From positions 6,840,573-6,904,572 of the forward strand of contig CM030934.1 in the NCBI GenBank assembly GCA_018136815.1: a stretch of DNA of 64,000 nt, written 5' to 3'. Under the pieces are notes generated by a model. It was not told the origin of the DNA. It was given only the letters and a program-made list of their open reading frames with translations, and made no database searches. Numbering within the stretch: position 1 is the first letter of the stretch; each line of letters begins with the position of its first letter. Below, in pieces: positions 1-10,250 of this stretch. The position numbers and the translations under genes are program-made. This DNA is from Isochrysis galbana (taxonomy: Eukaryota > Haptophyta > Isochrysidales > Isochrysidaceae).

Positions 1-1340
1 TGTGCGTTGTTGTTTTACCCGAAAGGGCGGTTGTCCCGCCAGCGCGTGGAGGCCCTCGAGGAGAGGGCGTGCTAGGTTGCGCAGGGGCAGGGGCGGAGCG
101 TGCACTGGGGGGGGGGGGGGGGCGAATATCGAGGTGAGGGGGCAGTACCCCCTCCCCCGGTATCGCTCGGACATCTGGCTCGTCAGGTCGTTTGTCGTTT
201 GGCATGGCGTGAGCTTCCGGAAAAAAAAAACTTCTTAATATTCTCGCCGCGCGCGCGACTCTGCACTCTAACACATGCAGCCTCGCCCGCCGCTCTCATC
301 CCCCCTCCACCTGCCTTGCGGCCCGTCCCTCGTGCGCTACCTAGGGGCTGGGTGTATGGGGTTTCCTGCAGCAGACGGTGTGCACCGATCCCCGATAGGT
401 TTTTCCACTCCTTCCTCCTGTACCATCGGGCTATCGGTTTCTATATTGTTTTTTTTTGTAGACCTATGAGATGGGCGGCGTGTTTCCGTGCTTTCGGGGG
501 TTGAGGCAGGGCGGGTGAGTGAAGCGTCGTGACGGCTTATGCGCGGTTAAGCTAGCTTTTCCGTTAGTTGGAGTGCATTGGCTATTGCGGCCAGGTTGCC
601 GCCTAACATGTCGCATTCGCGAATCGACACTCGTTAGGCTTCGCTCTTCTCTTCGTCGCTCGGTATCTATCGTTATAATTCTTTGCTTTCTCTGGTTCTC
701 GGTCAAAAGCTTCGCTTGGATGCATGGGATCGTGGGTTGTGGAGCGCCCTCTCTCTTTCCCTCGAAGAGAAGGGAAGTTTCCCCACCTTTCTCCCTCCTA
801 GGCGCCTCGCAACTAGGTTTAATTCGCTATCTTCTCCGCGGTTCTTTATCTACTTCTGGGGGCAATCAGGTTTAATTTGCAATCTCATCGCATCTCCCCC
901 TTAGGCACACCGCACTTCTTTCGTCTTATTTGGTAGGTCTCTTGGAATCCTGCGCGGCAAGATTGCCCCTCGTTTCCGTTATGGTGCGATTCCCCTTCCA
1001 GACGGGATCGCCGACAGATCGCCTTCTGATCGTCGTCCGTCGTTGTCTGGCCGGAGTGTTTGGGTTTGATTTCAGTCGAGTTATGTGAGAAAGTCGTGGG
1101 GCGAGAGTCGGGGTGTTTTCCTGGGTGTCTCTGTCCGTCGACCTGTCGTCAGTCGTCATTCGTCGCTCTCGCTCTCGTCGTTCTCGCTCTCGTAACACTC
1201 ATACCCTACAGCCTCGCCTCGCCTCGCCAGCCCCTGCCATCACAGCCCTCCTCACACTCACCCTCGCCTCTCGCCGCTCGTTTCATGTCGCTCTCGCCGC
1301 CGTCCTCGCCCTCGCCCAAGCCCTCCTGCCCGCCTTCCTC
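1..1340. other. No convincing gene
   Basis: Open frames here are low-complexity and overlap on several strands. There is a 16-base G run at 107-122 and a pyrimidine-rich, CTCTCG-repeating stretch around 1150-1330. Some phrases (TTTAATTTGC near 870) resemble the LTR at 22370, but the similarity is too short to call an LTR. Confidence 0.5.
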
Positions 1341-1366
1341 TGCTGACGGGCTTCAGCCCGTCAGCA
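1341..1366. repeat. Perfect 12-bp-stem hairpin
   Basis: TGCTGACGGGCT (1341-1352) and AGCCCGTCAGCA (1355-1366) are exact reverse complements separated by TC. A second small palindrome, GGCCCTAAGGGCC, lies at 1429-1441. Both sit just past the stop of the minus-strand LINE frame that ends at 1453, so they may belong to that element's 3' region. Confidence 0.8.
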
Positions 1367-1452
1367 CCTCCGAACTCGTCTCCTCAGCCGCGCCTGCCGC
1401 CGGCTTGCCACCTTCCTCATTGCCCTCAGGCCCTAAGGGCCATCCCAATTCG

Positions 1453-2337
1453 TCATAACATCAGTGTGCCTTTATCGTTGAATGTAAAGACAGGTGCGCA
1501 AAGCTCACGCGGGGACTTGAGCTTCGGTTTTCTCCCTTGTGAGGCTATGCTAGTGCGTGCGGTCGAGGGCTTGTCTGGGGGGGGGGTGAGCCCTCTGGCG
1601 AGGACCGTAAATCTGCTAAGGGTTTTTTCGATGACCGGCACGTGGTGGAAAGTGTAGTTGTCAAATTCTACTTTGTAAAAGTCACCTATTATGTACCTCC
1701 ACGCTATGATGTAGAGGGCTTTGAGGCTGTCGGGTGTCGTTGTGTTCGGGTATACGAAGAGTCTGTCTTTAAGCTTTTGTGCTGTCGATCTGTCTTCTCT
1801 AGGCGTGTACCCCGTTACCGCTTCTACGGCCCGGAAGATTTGTTGTGTGGAAGGGCATCTGGCGAGGTGTGTCGAGTTTTCGCGATGTTTTCCACATAAT
1901 CTGCATTTCGCCGTGGTCGCCGTGGCGAATCGGTTTCGTGTGCCTAGCCTCCTATGAGTGATGTGTTTAAAGTGAGGGTGTTTATCCGTGTGTTTGAGCA
2001 TCGGGTGTGTGTACAATTTCGCCACGTGGATCCATTCATCCCGGGTCAAGTCTAGTTTGCGGGTCCACTTTTCTCGGGCCGGCTGCGGTTTGTCGCTGGG
2101 GCCACCCACTAGGTATTCGCTCGTGATGTCGGATACGGTGATTTGGTCTAGTTGTATCTTGCCGTTAAGTGCGTATTCGTCTGCTAAGGGGTACTCTAGG
2201 TGTTTCGGGCCTTTGAGCCCGCTTTCCCATCTGGCCGGCGTGTGGAATAGTGCTTCTTCTCCCGGCTTAGCTACGTCAGTGGTGCTAGTGGTTTCTCCCA
2301 GGTAGTTGGTGTTGGTATATATCCATTTGTTGTTCAT
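1453..2337 (-). pseudogene. LINE ORF2 C-terminal region
   Basis: A 294-residue frame carries a C-terminal zinc knuckle of the type found after the reverse transcriptase in non-LTR retrotransposons. It reads CRLCGKH, then a His and a final Cys (CX2C-X8-H-X3-C), near the middle of the frame. Basic and Trp/Tyr-rich sequence precedes it. No endonuclease or RT motif is present upstream, although a full ORF2 would need roughly 3 kb for them. The ATG lies 14 bases after the ORF1 stop at 2351, so the C-terminal part of ORF2 has been brought directly behind ORF1. It is probably part of an internally deleted copy. The family call rests on the zinc motif and position; a database search was not possible. 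Confidence 0.6.
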
Positions 2338-2350
2338 TTTAGTGATGTAT

Positions 2351-3609
2351 TTATTTATCCTCTTCAGACACTTTGATTTCTTCTGTCTCGTTTTCCGGTC
2401 GAGTTTCGTCGCTAGTTCGCTCCGGTTGCGCCTTTGCGGCGGGCTGTTGCGGTGTCGGGCTAGCCTGCGCTTTGTCTTGGAGCCTCAAGGCGTGCCGAAC
2501 TATATGCTCCCACGAGTTTAAGAATTCTTGTTTGTTCACGCGCGCTCCCGCGTGAGAGAAGGTTTCGGGGAGATGGTCTATGTATTGTTCGCAGTCCTCC
2601 CGGGTGTACGGCTCGGTGAAGTTGGGGTCTTTGAAGACGTTGTGCACGACGTGCGCGTTCAGTGATTCCCATAGGCTAACCCAAGCGGGGCGGGTGAACG
2701 GTGGAGGATCGTGACGGTTGTGCCATAACGGCTGTGAGAGCGCCCCTTCTCTGGAGAGAAAGAAGAGATCGGTCTATCCTCAGCGCCCTGAGGGCGCACG
2801 GGGATGTCTTGGCCTAGGACGCGGATGTTGGTGTGCTCTCCGTACTTGGCTTGAAATTGTTGCGCGCAGTCCTCGTTGACTGCTATGTGCCACGGGCCTC
2901 GCGCTGAGCGGGCCCAGAAGTCTGGCTCGGGGTCCACGCCCTCAAGTTCGAGTAGTAGTTCAACGATGGCGGCGTACGCCGTCGTGTCTTGGAGGATGAT
3001 GTCCCCGGCTTGGTGGAAGGAGAGCTCAAAGGAAGCGTCTGAGTCTGTGATGTCGTTTTCTATGTCGGAATCTTGGTCCTGTGAGGCGTGGGCGGAGGTG
3101 ACCTTGGTCAGTGTTGAGCGAGTGGAGTCAATGGGTGAGAGGGTCTTGTCAATGTTGTCCCCACGGGGGGCGTGCGCGCGTGCTTCGTGTGTGTGGTGAG
3201 GTGTGCATGAGGGTCTTACTCTGAGTCGTATGTTGCTTGTTGCATTGAGGTGTGTGTTGTGCCCATAGGGGCCACCCGGCCGCGGGCCGCGCTGCCGGAG
3301 CAGCGCGGCCCTTGCCAGGGCGAGAGGGGCCTCTGCCATAAGGCATGCCCAATGGAGGGGTGGCTGCTTGGGCCTGGCATTGATGGGGTGCTGCCAGCAG
3401 CCTGCTGCCCCCCATGGGGGGGGCCAGCATGGCTGCCATGGGCGATGTGGCCGGGGCCACGGGCCGTGTGGCGCGACCGGAGTCGCACGCACCTGCTCGG
3501 CCTCGGTGGGCGGACGCGGCCGCTTCGTCAGCGGCTGCTCCATGGACCCTGGGGGGGCGCCCTCGGTGGGGGGCCCGAAGGAGAGGGGAGTCGCGTCGGC
3601 GCGCTCCAT
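2351..3609 (-). pseudogene. LINE ORF1 (MERA family), frameshifted
   Basis: The frame starts MERADATPLSFGPP at 3609, right behind a hairpin, and runs to 2659. It then stops after a shift near 2750. The adjacent frame continues the protein (phrases PAWVSLWESLNAH and VHNVFKDPNFTEPY) down to the stop at 2351. A central segment (ELEGVDPEPDF, GPWHI, EDCAQQFQAKY, about 2810-2960) matches the plus-strand ORF1 at 11400-11600 (LEGVDLEPEF, GPWEI, ADCANQF), which defines the family. The N-terminal half is Pro/Ala/Gly-rich and coded by DNA full of perfect hairpins (3284-3311, 3408-3421, 2784-2798). The likely role is the nucleic-acid-binding ORF1 protein of a non-LTR retrotransposon. No RRM or CCHC motif was recognised. 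Confidence 0.6.
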
Positions 3610-3614
3610 CGCGT

Positions 3615-3630
3615 CTAAGTATAAACTTAG
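3615..3630 (-). repeat. 5' terminal hairpin of MERA retroposon
   Basis: On the minus strand CTAAGT-TTAT-ACTTAG forms a 6-bp stem, followed by ACGCG and then the ATG of MERAD at 3609. It is one of seven such hairpins in the window. The 40803 copy has a G-C to C-G swap in the stem that keeps pairing. Confidence 0.75.
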
Positions 3631-4058
3631 TTGCGTGAGCGTGAGCTGAGCTTCCGGGACTGGGGGCACTGAAAAGTTGTCTCCAATTGGCAATTGGGGT
3701 TGGCTAGGATATATAACATTGCATATTATTATGATTAAGGTTTGTAGTCACAACATCACGCGTCTTAAAAGGCAACAAATCAATTCAAGCACTGCACACA
3801 TGCAGCATGTCAATGTGTGGCGCACAGTGTACCATGTACCATCAAAATCGCATAGCATAGCAACGCACAACGCAACACCACAAAATGCATGATCGACCCG
3901 CCAATATTGAAAGCCCAGCTCCTCTGCACCGTCGCAGCCGATCATAAGCCGATGAGGAGACTCTTGCCAATATCTCGAATCTAACAGGCTCATAATGAGC
4001 ACCAATAATCTGTTTAAGTCGCATGAAAGACGAATGGCTGCTTCCATAGCTATATACG
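3631..4058. other. Intergenic, AT-richer
   Basis: Only short shadow frames are present. The stretch lies between the 5' end of the minus LINE and the 3' end of the FKBP gene and is the likely 3' flank of the latter. Confidence 0.5.
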
Positions 4059-4983
4059 TCATGGTGCATTGCGCACGCAAGAAAGAGACTTGAGATTCCT
4101 GGCCCCGCGCTCGGTGACACCGGGCGGGCGGAGGATGGCAGCGCACTTTCCAGTGCCTGCATCCACCAGAATCACGTCTAGATACACCTTCTCATTGGGT
4201 TTCACAAGATAGATGCCACGGCCACCAGACTTGACAAGGCCTTCTTCACCGTAGGCGAGCTCCTGGATCAGCAGGCATACATGTTGCGATTGTGAGCGCA
4301 GGGCAATACAATCGCCTTTCGACATGCGCGCTCAGACTAAGTGTAACAGGCGAAGTGCGGGTCAACTTGAACGAATGGGAGGTGGATGCACATGGAGCTT
4401 GCTGGCGCTGGGCGCTCGCTCGCTCCCATCAACGGTTTCCTCCCAACCACCCAGCATCATGGCTGCGCACCGGTGGCACTATAATGCGGCGCCATCCGTC
4501 CTCGCGCATGCCTTGGACCGCCTCATCGAAACCCTTGCGCATACGATCGTCTGGCTGCCCTAGGATCCAGTCGTATGGCCTCGTGTCCTGTAAAGAGGAA
4601 TCTGCGGGTGGCCCGTTGCGAAAGTTATTGGTCCACACCTTGAAGTGCGCATACACGAGGTCCCCCTTTTGGGCGAGTCGGCCAGTCCCTTGGTACATCT
4701 CATAGATGACCATACCCGAAGGGAGCTTCTTGTTCGGCAGCTGCTCGGGCATCGTCTTCGATATGTAGTCCAGCTCGTCTTGCTGCTCTGCGGTGAGCGG
4801 CAACTTTGCGTGCGCTGGCCGCGGCCGCATCAGCGAGCCTGAGGCAGCAGCAAAGGCGAGCGTGCTGGTGGTGGAAAGTGCCGTACGACGTGAAGTGTGT
4901 CCAACAGACGAGCGCTCACGCAGCCCATACGCTGCGCCTGCCAGGACCGTGAGCAAGAGGATGAGGAGCCGCATGTATGCCAT
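4059..4983 (-). CDS. Thylakoid-lumen FKBP-type peptidyl-prolyl isomerase, two exons
   Basis: Exons are 4983-4471 and 4262-4059 (238 residues). The intron 4470-4263 starts GTGCGC and ends CCAG, and it joins RIIVPP to ELAYGEEG, the expected FKBP continuity. The start at 4983 gives a hydrophobic signal peptide (residues 4-20), then a basic region with a twin-arginine SRRT (31-34), a hydrophobic stretch and AHA cleavage site (57-59). That is the leader of a lumenal protein crossing complex-plastid membranes and then using the Tat route. The FKBP domain spans about residues 70-215, with the GTGRLAQKGDLV and AVQGMREDGWRRIIVPP signatures. Such proteins isomerise Xaa-Pro bonds and assist photosystem assembly; some lumenal FKBPs have lost activity. 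A 400-base polypurine tract sits just upstream. Confidence 0.85.
4263..4470 (-). other. Intron of FKBP gene
   Basis: The 208-base intron has GT at 4470-4469 and AG at 4264-4263 in minus orientation. Reading through it stops the exon-1 frame at 4429, whereas removing it restores the FKBP fold sequence. Confidence 0.85.
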
Positions 4984-5035
4984 GAGAGCACGCCGCTCTC
5001 CCTCCGCTCGGTCGCTCGGTCGCTGAACCGGGAGA

Positions 5036-5416
5036 AGAGAGGGAAGGGAGGGAGGGAGGGAGGGAGAGAGAGGGGGGGGGGGGGGGGGGGAGGGGAGAAC
5101 TGGAAGAAGGGAAGGAGGCTGCGAGGAGAGAGAGAGGGGAGGGAGAGGGAGAGGGAGAGAGAGGGAGAGAAAGGCAGAGAGAGAAGTAAAGAGAGAAGTA
5201 GAGAGAGAAGTAGAGAGAGAGGTAAGAGAGAAGTAGAGAGAGAGGTAGAGAGAGAGGAGTAGAGGTAGAGGTAGAGGTAGAGGTAGAGAGGTAGAGGTAG
5301 AGGTAGAGGTAGAGGTAGGGGGGGGGGTGGGGGAGAAAGAGAGAGAGGGGAGGGAGGGAGGGAGGGAGAGGGAGAGGGAGAGGGAGAGGGAGAGAGGGAG
5401 GGAGGGAGGGAGGGAG
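5036..5416. repeat. Polypurine (GA/GGGA/GGTAGA) tract
   Basis: About 380 bases are almost purely purine on the plus strand, with GAGAG, GGGAGA and AGGTAG sub-repeats and a run of about 18 G. It lies in the 5' leader or promoter side of the FKBP gene and about 50 bases from the next plus-strand frame. Long Ser/Pro/Leu frames read across it are artefacts. Confidence 0.9.
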
Positions 5417-5469
5417 ACTAATAAAAAATTCCAACTGGAAGATGCGCACCTGCACTGAGCCGCTGGCCG

Positions 5470-6399
5470 ATGCCGCACGCGGACGCGGGTGAAGACGCAG
5501 GTGAAGATGTCCCTGCAGGCCCTGCAGAGACCCCGGCAGAGCCCGGGGGCGGGCGGGCGGGTCATTTGAGCGCTCCGGCTTGCATTCATGGTCATGTGTG
5601 GGGCCTAGGCTCCTTCAGACGGCGAAGGGGTAGCGTTGCGCACTCCCGGGGTTGCTGGAGTGCTGCAGCGACAAACTGCGAGGATGCTGCTGAGGCCGTA
5701 GAGGTCGCCAGTCGAGCGCCCGAAGTCAGTGGTGTCGCAGATTTGGCAACCAGTGGTGAGTCAGGCGCTCTCCGGCTGGGCTCCTTCAGAAGGCGAAGGC
5801 TTAGCGTCACGCATTCCCAGTGTTGCAGGAGTGGTGCAGCTTGCGAGAGTGCTGCAGCGACGAACGGCCCGGATGCTGCCGGGGCAGCAGAGGTGGCCCT
5901 TTGCACGCCCGACTTCAGCAGTGGCGCAGAAACGCCGCCGATGAACGGGGAGGGCGGAATGCGCACAGCGGACGCCGATCGAGACGCCTGCACGAGCGGT
6001 GGCATGGATGCATCTGCTGCTGCAGATGTGCCAACGCCTGCGTCGAGCTGCAGCGGCAGCGGGACGAGTGCACGTGCTCCGATAATCTCAAGCCTTATGA
6101 GCAGCGAGCGTCGGCGCAAAAAACAGGCCATAGATGCTTCGGTAACTTGGCTTGCAGCCCGGTCTGCTCTTGTCTCGTGCCAGCTTGTTGCTCTCCAAAG
6201 CCCGCCGCCGTCCGCTGACGTGTCTGGAGCACCTTCACAAGACAGCTTTGCAGAGTGCTCACCCTGCGAATCAGAGCAGGAAGTGGGCATGGGAGAAGGG
6301 AATGAAGTCTGGGCTGCTAGGTCCACCGTTCCCCCCGTTCTTCAAGACGTTTCTCGTCTCACCCCTTGTAACGTGACCATACGGATTTTTACACTGTAG
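5470..6399 (+). CDS. Hypothetical protein with an internal tandem duplication
   Basis: The product is not recognised. The 309-residue frame is Ala/Ser/Gly-rich and hydrophilic, with an acidic tail. It holds two diverged copies of about 50 residues, each starting GSFRRRR and containing SAAATN and AAEVA (nucleotides about 5610-5760 and 5781-5935). The opposite strand is also open for 244 residues (6326-5592), so the coding strand is not certain. The plus strand is preferred because it is divergent from the FKBP gene across the polypurine tract and its composition looks more protein-like. No signal peptide or membrane segment is visible. It could also be non-coding. Confidence 0.3.
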   Translation: MPHADAGEDAGEDVPAGPAETPAEPGGGRAGHLSAPACIHGHVWGLGSFRRRRGSVAHSRGCWSAAATNCEDAAEAVEVASRAPEVSGVADLATSGESGALRLGSFRRRRLSVTHSQCCRSGAACESAAATNGPDAAGAAEVALCTPDFSSGAETPPMNGEGGMRTADADRDACTSGGMDASAAADVPTPASSCSGSGTSARAPIISSLMSSERRRKKQAIDASVTWLAARSALVSCQLVALQSPPPSADVSGAPSQDSFAECSPCESEQEVGMGEGNEVWAARSTVPPVLQDVSRLTPCNVTIRIFTL

Positions 6400-7477
6400 A
6401 GAGGGGATGAGGGGATTATACTTGTAGAAAGGGGATTATACTCTTAGAGAGGGGGCACCGCCCACCCAAACTCCCAAACTTGCAGCCCACTTCTAGAGAG
6501 GGCCCAAACTTCTGACGCACTAGAGAAGGCCACCCAAACTTCAAGAAAAACTTCTAGAAGTATTGACCTGAGCCTAGCTTCATCGCAACCCCAACTATAA
6601 AGTAAGTTCGGGCATCTATTATATAGAGGCAGGCATTTTTGGTTTTCTCCCGCCCCCCCGAAGACAACACAGTGGTCTTTAAGACCATAGACCACGCGTT
6701 TGCTTAGTTTTCGCGTACTACGGCTGCCCTACGCCGTACGCGGCACCCCAACTTCCAACTTATACCCCTCTTATAATTTTTAGCAATATAGGTTGAGCAC
6801 AAGGAGGATATGAGGTGACGCGCTACCTCACCAGCCCCCCATGAAATCCATGCCTATTTTGTATTACTTGTAGTACTAAAAATTTTCCTCCCGAACCCAC
6901 ACAACACAGCAAAGCAGCAGAATGCACCTTCGCCGTGAGTGCCCGCCCTATCTATTTCCGTACGCGACCAATCTCGTACGACTACCTGCGTACTGACGTT
7001 GACGGCGGCTTTTGTCCAATATCCGGGAACGTCCTGTCGCAGACCCCTCTCCAGAGACCCCTATCAGTCCAAACTAATTTTTGGTTCATTAGTAGCCGAA
7101 CGCGGGAGCAACGTACGAAATCATTTGTGGAGCTCGGTGCCGTAATTGTAGCGCGGCTGAGATGGTGGGCGTGAGCCCCGCATGAGGAAAGAAAAGGGGA
7201 GCAATTCGACAATTATCGAGAATGAATCGAGCATTTTGATGATATCGAGTACGGGGTGTGATTGGTGTGTATTTGTTGAAACGACAGTGATCACCTTGTA
7301 GGATTGCACAGGCAAGTAGAGCAATAATAGGAGCAACAACGATTGATGCTGCCCTCGTAAATCGCTCATGCGGCCAGGTCTCACAGCTTCGTATTCTGCT
7401 CCGCTTTGTTTGACGTCGATGCTGTTACCGCTGGCGAAACGTTCATGGGAAAGAGGAGCGGGACGATTACGACTCGT
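6400..7477. other. Intergenic region
   Basis: Short direct repeats of TAGAGAGGGG and CACCCAAACTT occur at 6399-6560. The rest is AT-richer with only small overlapping frames. It includes the 3' flank of the NDK gene. No gene is supported. Confidence 0.5.
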
Positions 7478-8041
7478 CTACTCGTAAACCCAGTCGTGCG
7501 AGTGGTCCTCCCACTCAACAATCTCTCCATCCTTGAACCAGAGAGCAATCTCCTTCTCTGCGTTTTCGGGCGAGTCAGAGCCGTGGCAGATATTGCGGCC
7601 GACCTCAATGGAAAAGTCGCCGCGGATGGTGCCCGGGAGGGACTCCTGTGGGTTGGTGGCGCCAAGCATCTGGCGGCCCATCTTGACAGCATTTTCACCT
7701 TTCCACACCATGCATGTGACGGGCCCAGAGAGCATGTAGGAAAGGAGTTTGGGGAAGAAAGGCTTTTCGACGAGGTCACAGTAGTGCTCGCGGAGTAGGT
7801 CCTCGTCAGCCTGGAAGAGCTTGAGCGCACACAGCTGGTAACCGCGTTGCTCGAAGCGGGTGATGATGTTGCCGACAAGGTTGCGCTGGACGCCGTCGGG
7901 CTTGATCATGATGTAGGTGCGCTCCATCGCCATGAGCGGCGCAGACGCGCGTGCCACAGCCGGTGTGCGCCCCATGCCCACCTGCAGGGCGCTGGCGGCG
8001 CCCGCGAGACCGAGGAGGACGAGGCGGAGGAGGCGGGCCAT
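7478..8041 (-). CDS. Nucleoside diphosphate kinase with plastid-type leader
   Basis: The 187-residue protein transfers the gamma phosphate between nucleoside tri- and diphosphates through a phospho-histidine. The body (residues 39-187) begins [16 protein letters not shown] and contains the active-site NICHGSDS with His153. Lys47 of IKPDGV and the C-terminal HDWVYE are typical of the family, and the length is standard (about 149 residues for the enzyme). The start at 8041 adds a hydrophobic segment ([15 protein letters not shown], residues 4-18) and a short Ala/Arg/Pro stretch, so import into the secretory route and complex plastid is inferred. An upstream in-frame Met at 8173 would add 44 residues and bury the signal peptide, so it was not chosen. 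No intron is seen. Confidence 0.92.
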   Translation of the reverse strand: MARLLRLVLLGLAGAASALQVGMGRTPAVARASAPLMAMERTYIMIKPDGVQRNLVGNIITRFEQRGYQLCALKLFQADEDLLREHYCDLVEKPFFPKLLSYMLSGPVTCMVWKGENAVKMGRQMLGATNPQESLPGTIRGDFSIEVGRNICHGSDSPENAEKEIALWFKDGEIVEWEDHSHDWVYE

Positions 8042-8924
8042 CGCAGTTCGCGTCGTCGGGATCTCGAGCCGCAGCTCTCGCTGGAGGCGGCTGGAGATTT
8101 GTTTTCCTCCCCGTGTACTCCTACGGTTTTTCAATCTTGGTGCGGACAGTTCACGGAGTTCTCTCACCTGCACACTTTAAAGCCTTAAAGTACACACTGC
8201 ACCTCTTCTATGCACATAGCCACTTTTCTTTTTGTGCCAGGTGTGTTGTCTCCTAGATGACAGAATGCACAGTGTTGTTGACTGTGGAATGTTAGACAGT
8301 GAGCTTAAGTTTACGCAGGTGAACGCCAACGGAGCGGCGACGCGGGAAGACTGGGGGAAAAGAGGGAAGGCTCCCCCACCGCCACCGCGGGAAAGGGGGG
8401 CGCCGAGCCACTTCGACTTCTTCCCTCGCCGCCGCGCGCCGCTAGCCTCGCCCCCCCACAACACACACACACACACTGAAGCGCTCAAGCTAACCCGCCA
8501 CCATCCCCTTTCGCCCTTCGCCCCCTTGTTTTCTATGGGTAGAGCTTGCAGATGCATCTGGCAGATGGCACTAGCACAGCATAACTATAATTAGTCTATG
8601 CCACGCCAACGCCAGGACGCCAGGCTCCAGATACCCTCAGAGAGCGCACTCACGGAAACGTGAACAAGGGGGCGACGAGCAGCGGACGGCGGCGTTCAAG
8701 AATGGATAACACCCTACCGCTCCCTGACTTTACAAGAGATTCCGTCTGCTACTCTCTAGAACCTACTTCTACGACCTACTCGTGGGCAGGCCGTAGTAGG
8801 TCGGGAAGCGCGGCCTTGGCCTCACAGTCCACAGTCCAACACAACATAGATTGTAGTATTTGTTATCTTTTCACCATCCCACAGAACTCGCAAGAACTAC
8901 TGCTCTCCTGCTGCACTGTCGACA
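8042..8924. other. Divergent intergenic region between NDK and EEF2KMT-like genes
   Basis: The two genes point away from here, so both promoters should lie within it. A CA microsatellite is present at 8460-8477 and a G/C-rich stretch at 8335-8450. No ORF with recognisable protein was found. Confidence 0.5.
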
Positions 8925-9992
8925 ATGGCATCGTCGTCGGCCGCAGACTGCCGCGAGGGAGCCGTCGCGCTCGCCCGGCGGTGGCTGCTGCAGCGTGCGC
9001 CGGCCGAGGCGGTGGTGGCCGCATACACGGCACAGCACGGCTGGGACTCGCTCGCAAGCCAGGAGGCCCTTTATCAAGCGCTTGTCGCTGATGCAGCAGC
9101 GCAGCGCGTCGGACGGAAGTATCAACAGCGTGTCCTCAAGGCGCTGTTGCGTATGCTTGACGGTCGCGAAATCTGCGAGAGCCTGCTCGAAGCATACATT
9201 TCGAGGGGGTTTGCTGCGAGTGGCGTGCAAGATGCGCGATTTATCCGCACATTTGAAGTCGAAGGGCATGCCATTCCTCTGAGCGTAAGTGACCAGATTG
9301 GAGGCGAGGCAGAGACGAGCGGCTGTGTGTGGCCTGCCTGCCCGGCTCTCTCGGCATGGCTGCATGCACGAGCTGAAGATCTGGCTGGGTTCAACGTGCT
9401 TGAATTGGGCTCAGGCACCGGTCTGGCGGCCTTGACTCTTGCGTGCTGTGCGAATGTGAACAGAGTGGTCGCGACCGATAACTCTTTTTCAGCCCTCCTC
9501 AACCTTCGGCAGGCAATTGACGAGCTCGAGCCTTCCGTCGCATCGCGCATCGGCGTTGCGCATCTTGATTGGTCTGAGAATGGCTGGCTGCAAAAAGAGG
9601 GCGATGGCTTGAACGCTCTCCACGGCGAAGGTGTGGAGGCAAGTGCGGGTGACTTAGTGAACAATCTCACCAAAGTGCCATTCGACCTCTTGATCGCCTC
9701 TGATGTCGCCTACGATCCGATTCTGATCCTTCCTCTATGTAGAACGATTCGGGCCGTCTTGCGGAGTAGCGCGGCTCTCGGGAGCCTTTCGCCAAGAGCG
9801 TGGCTGGCTGCAGAGCGACGGTCAAAGGTAACCTGGGCAGTGTTAGAAGAAGAGTTGCACAAGGAGGGGCTGATAGTAGGAGACCTCAGCTATCAGTTGC
9901 GTGTGGTGGCAGGCTCACAGAAAATCTTCTACTGTGATGCCGAATCCCTAGATCGGATTCACTTGCTTGAGATACGTGCAAGCGCCGAGTGA
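8925..9992 (+). CDS. FAM86/EEF2KMT-like protein-lysine methyltransferase
   Basis: The 355-residue single-exon protein has an N-terminal helical region (residues about 10-95) with LLEAYISRG, like the FAM86 family. A class I SAM-methyltransferase domain follows. Motif I is VLELGSGTGLAAL (158-170), the acidic residue after beta-2 is in VVATDN, and the post-II motif ASDVAYD (about 258-264, Asp260) replaces the DPPY of DNA or glutamine MTases, as in the METTL21/FAM86 lysine methyltransferases. Human EEF2KMT trimethylates eEF2 Lys525. That substrate is inferred from family membership only. No targeting leader is seen, so it is probably cytosolic. It is divergent from the NDK gene and ends in TGA. 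Confidence 0.75.
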   Translation: MASSSAADCREGAVALARRWLLQRAPAEAVVAAYTAQHGWDSLASQEALYQALVADAAAQRVGRKYQQRVLKALLRMLDGREICESLLEAYISRGFAASGVQDARFIRTFEVEGHAIPLSVSDQIGGEAETSGCVWPACPALSAWLHARAEDLAGFNVLELGSGTGLAALTLACCANVNRVVATDNSFSALLNLRQAIDELEPSVASRIGVAHLDWSENGWLQKEGDGLNALHGEGVEASAGDLVNNLTKVPFDLLIASDVAYDPILILPLCRTIRAVLRSSAALGSLSPRAWLAAERRSKVTWAVLEEELHKEGLIVGDLSYQLRVVAGSQKIFYCDAESLDRIHLLEIRASAE

Positions 9993-10197
9993 TGTTTTGC
10001 AGCTATCAACTTCGCCACCTCGTGCGAACGAAAACGTGATCACAAATAGCACTGGTAGCAACGGTGATGGTGATGGGCTGGGGCATACGTAGCGGGCGCG
10101 GATACGCAGCACGTAGCGTCCGCACGTGTTGATTGTCATTAGCTCTCACACCAAGTCATCGAGCAGCGGTGCTTGATTGACGACTGAGGAATTAGGA
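9993..10197. other. Short intergenic spacer
   Basis: This is the 3' flank of the methyltransferase gene before the first retroposon hairpin. No feature was recognised. Confidence 0.4.
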
Positions 10198-10250
10198 CCT
10201 ATCGTTAAAACGATAGGATCATAGAGCGCGCGCCGCTCGCCCTTCCTCTC
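10198..10250 (+). repeat. Decayed MERA retroposon 5' end with hairpin
   Basis: CCTATCGTT-AA-AACGATAGG (10198-10217) is a perfect 9-bp stem. It is followed by ATC and ATAGAGCGCGCGCCG, in which the usual ATG has become ATA. The copy cannot be followed further with confidence. It lies 370 bases upstream of a second copy in the same orientation. Confidence 0.7.

Noticed and set aside
500-1050. A diverged LTR in the first kilobase
   Set aside because: Only short phrases such as TTTAATTTGC match the LTR at 21819-22684. No ends, tract or duplication could be defined.
4916-5595. Long minus-strand Ser/Pro/Leu frames over the polypurine tract
   Set aside because: They are translations of a microsatellite. 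The FKBP start at 4983 with a good signal peptide explains the coding part.
9396-9720. EEF2KMT-like gene as a DNA or N6-adenine methyltransferase
   Set aside because: The post-II motif is DVAYD, not a DPPY/NPPF type, and the N-terminal FAM86-like region fits protein-lysine methyltransferases.
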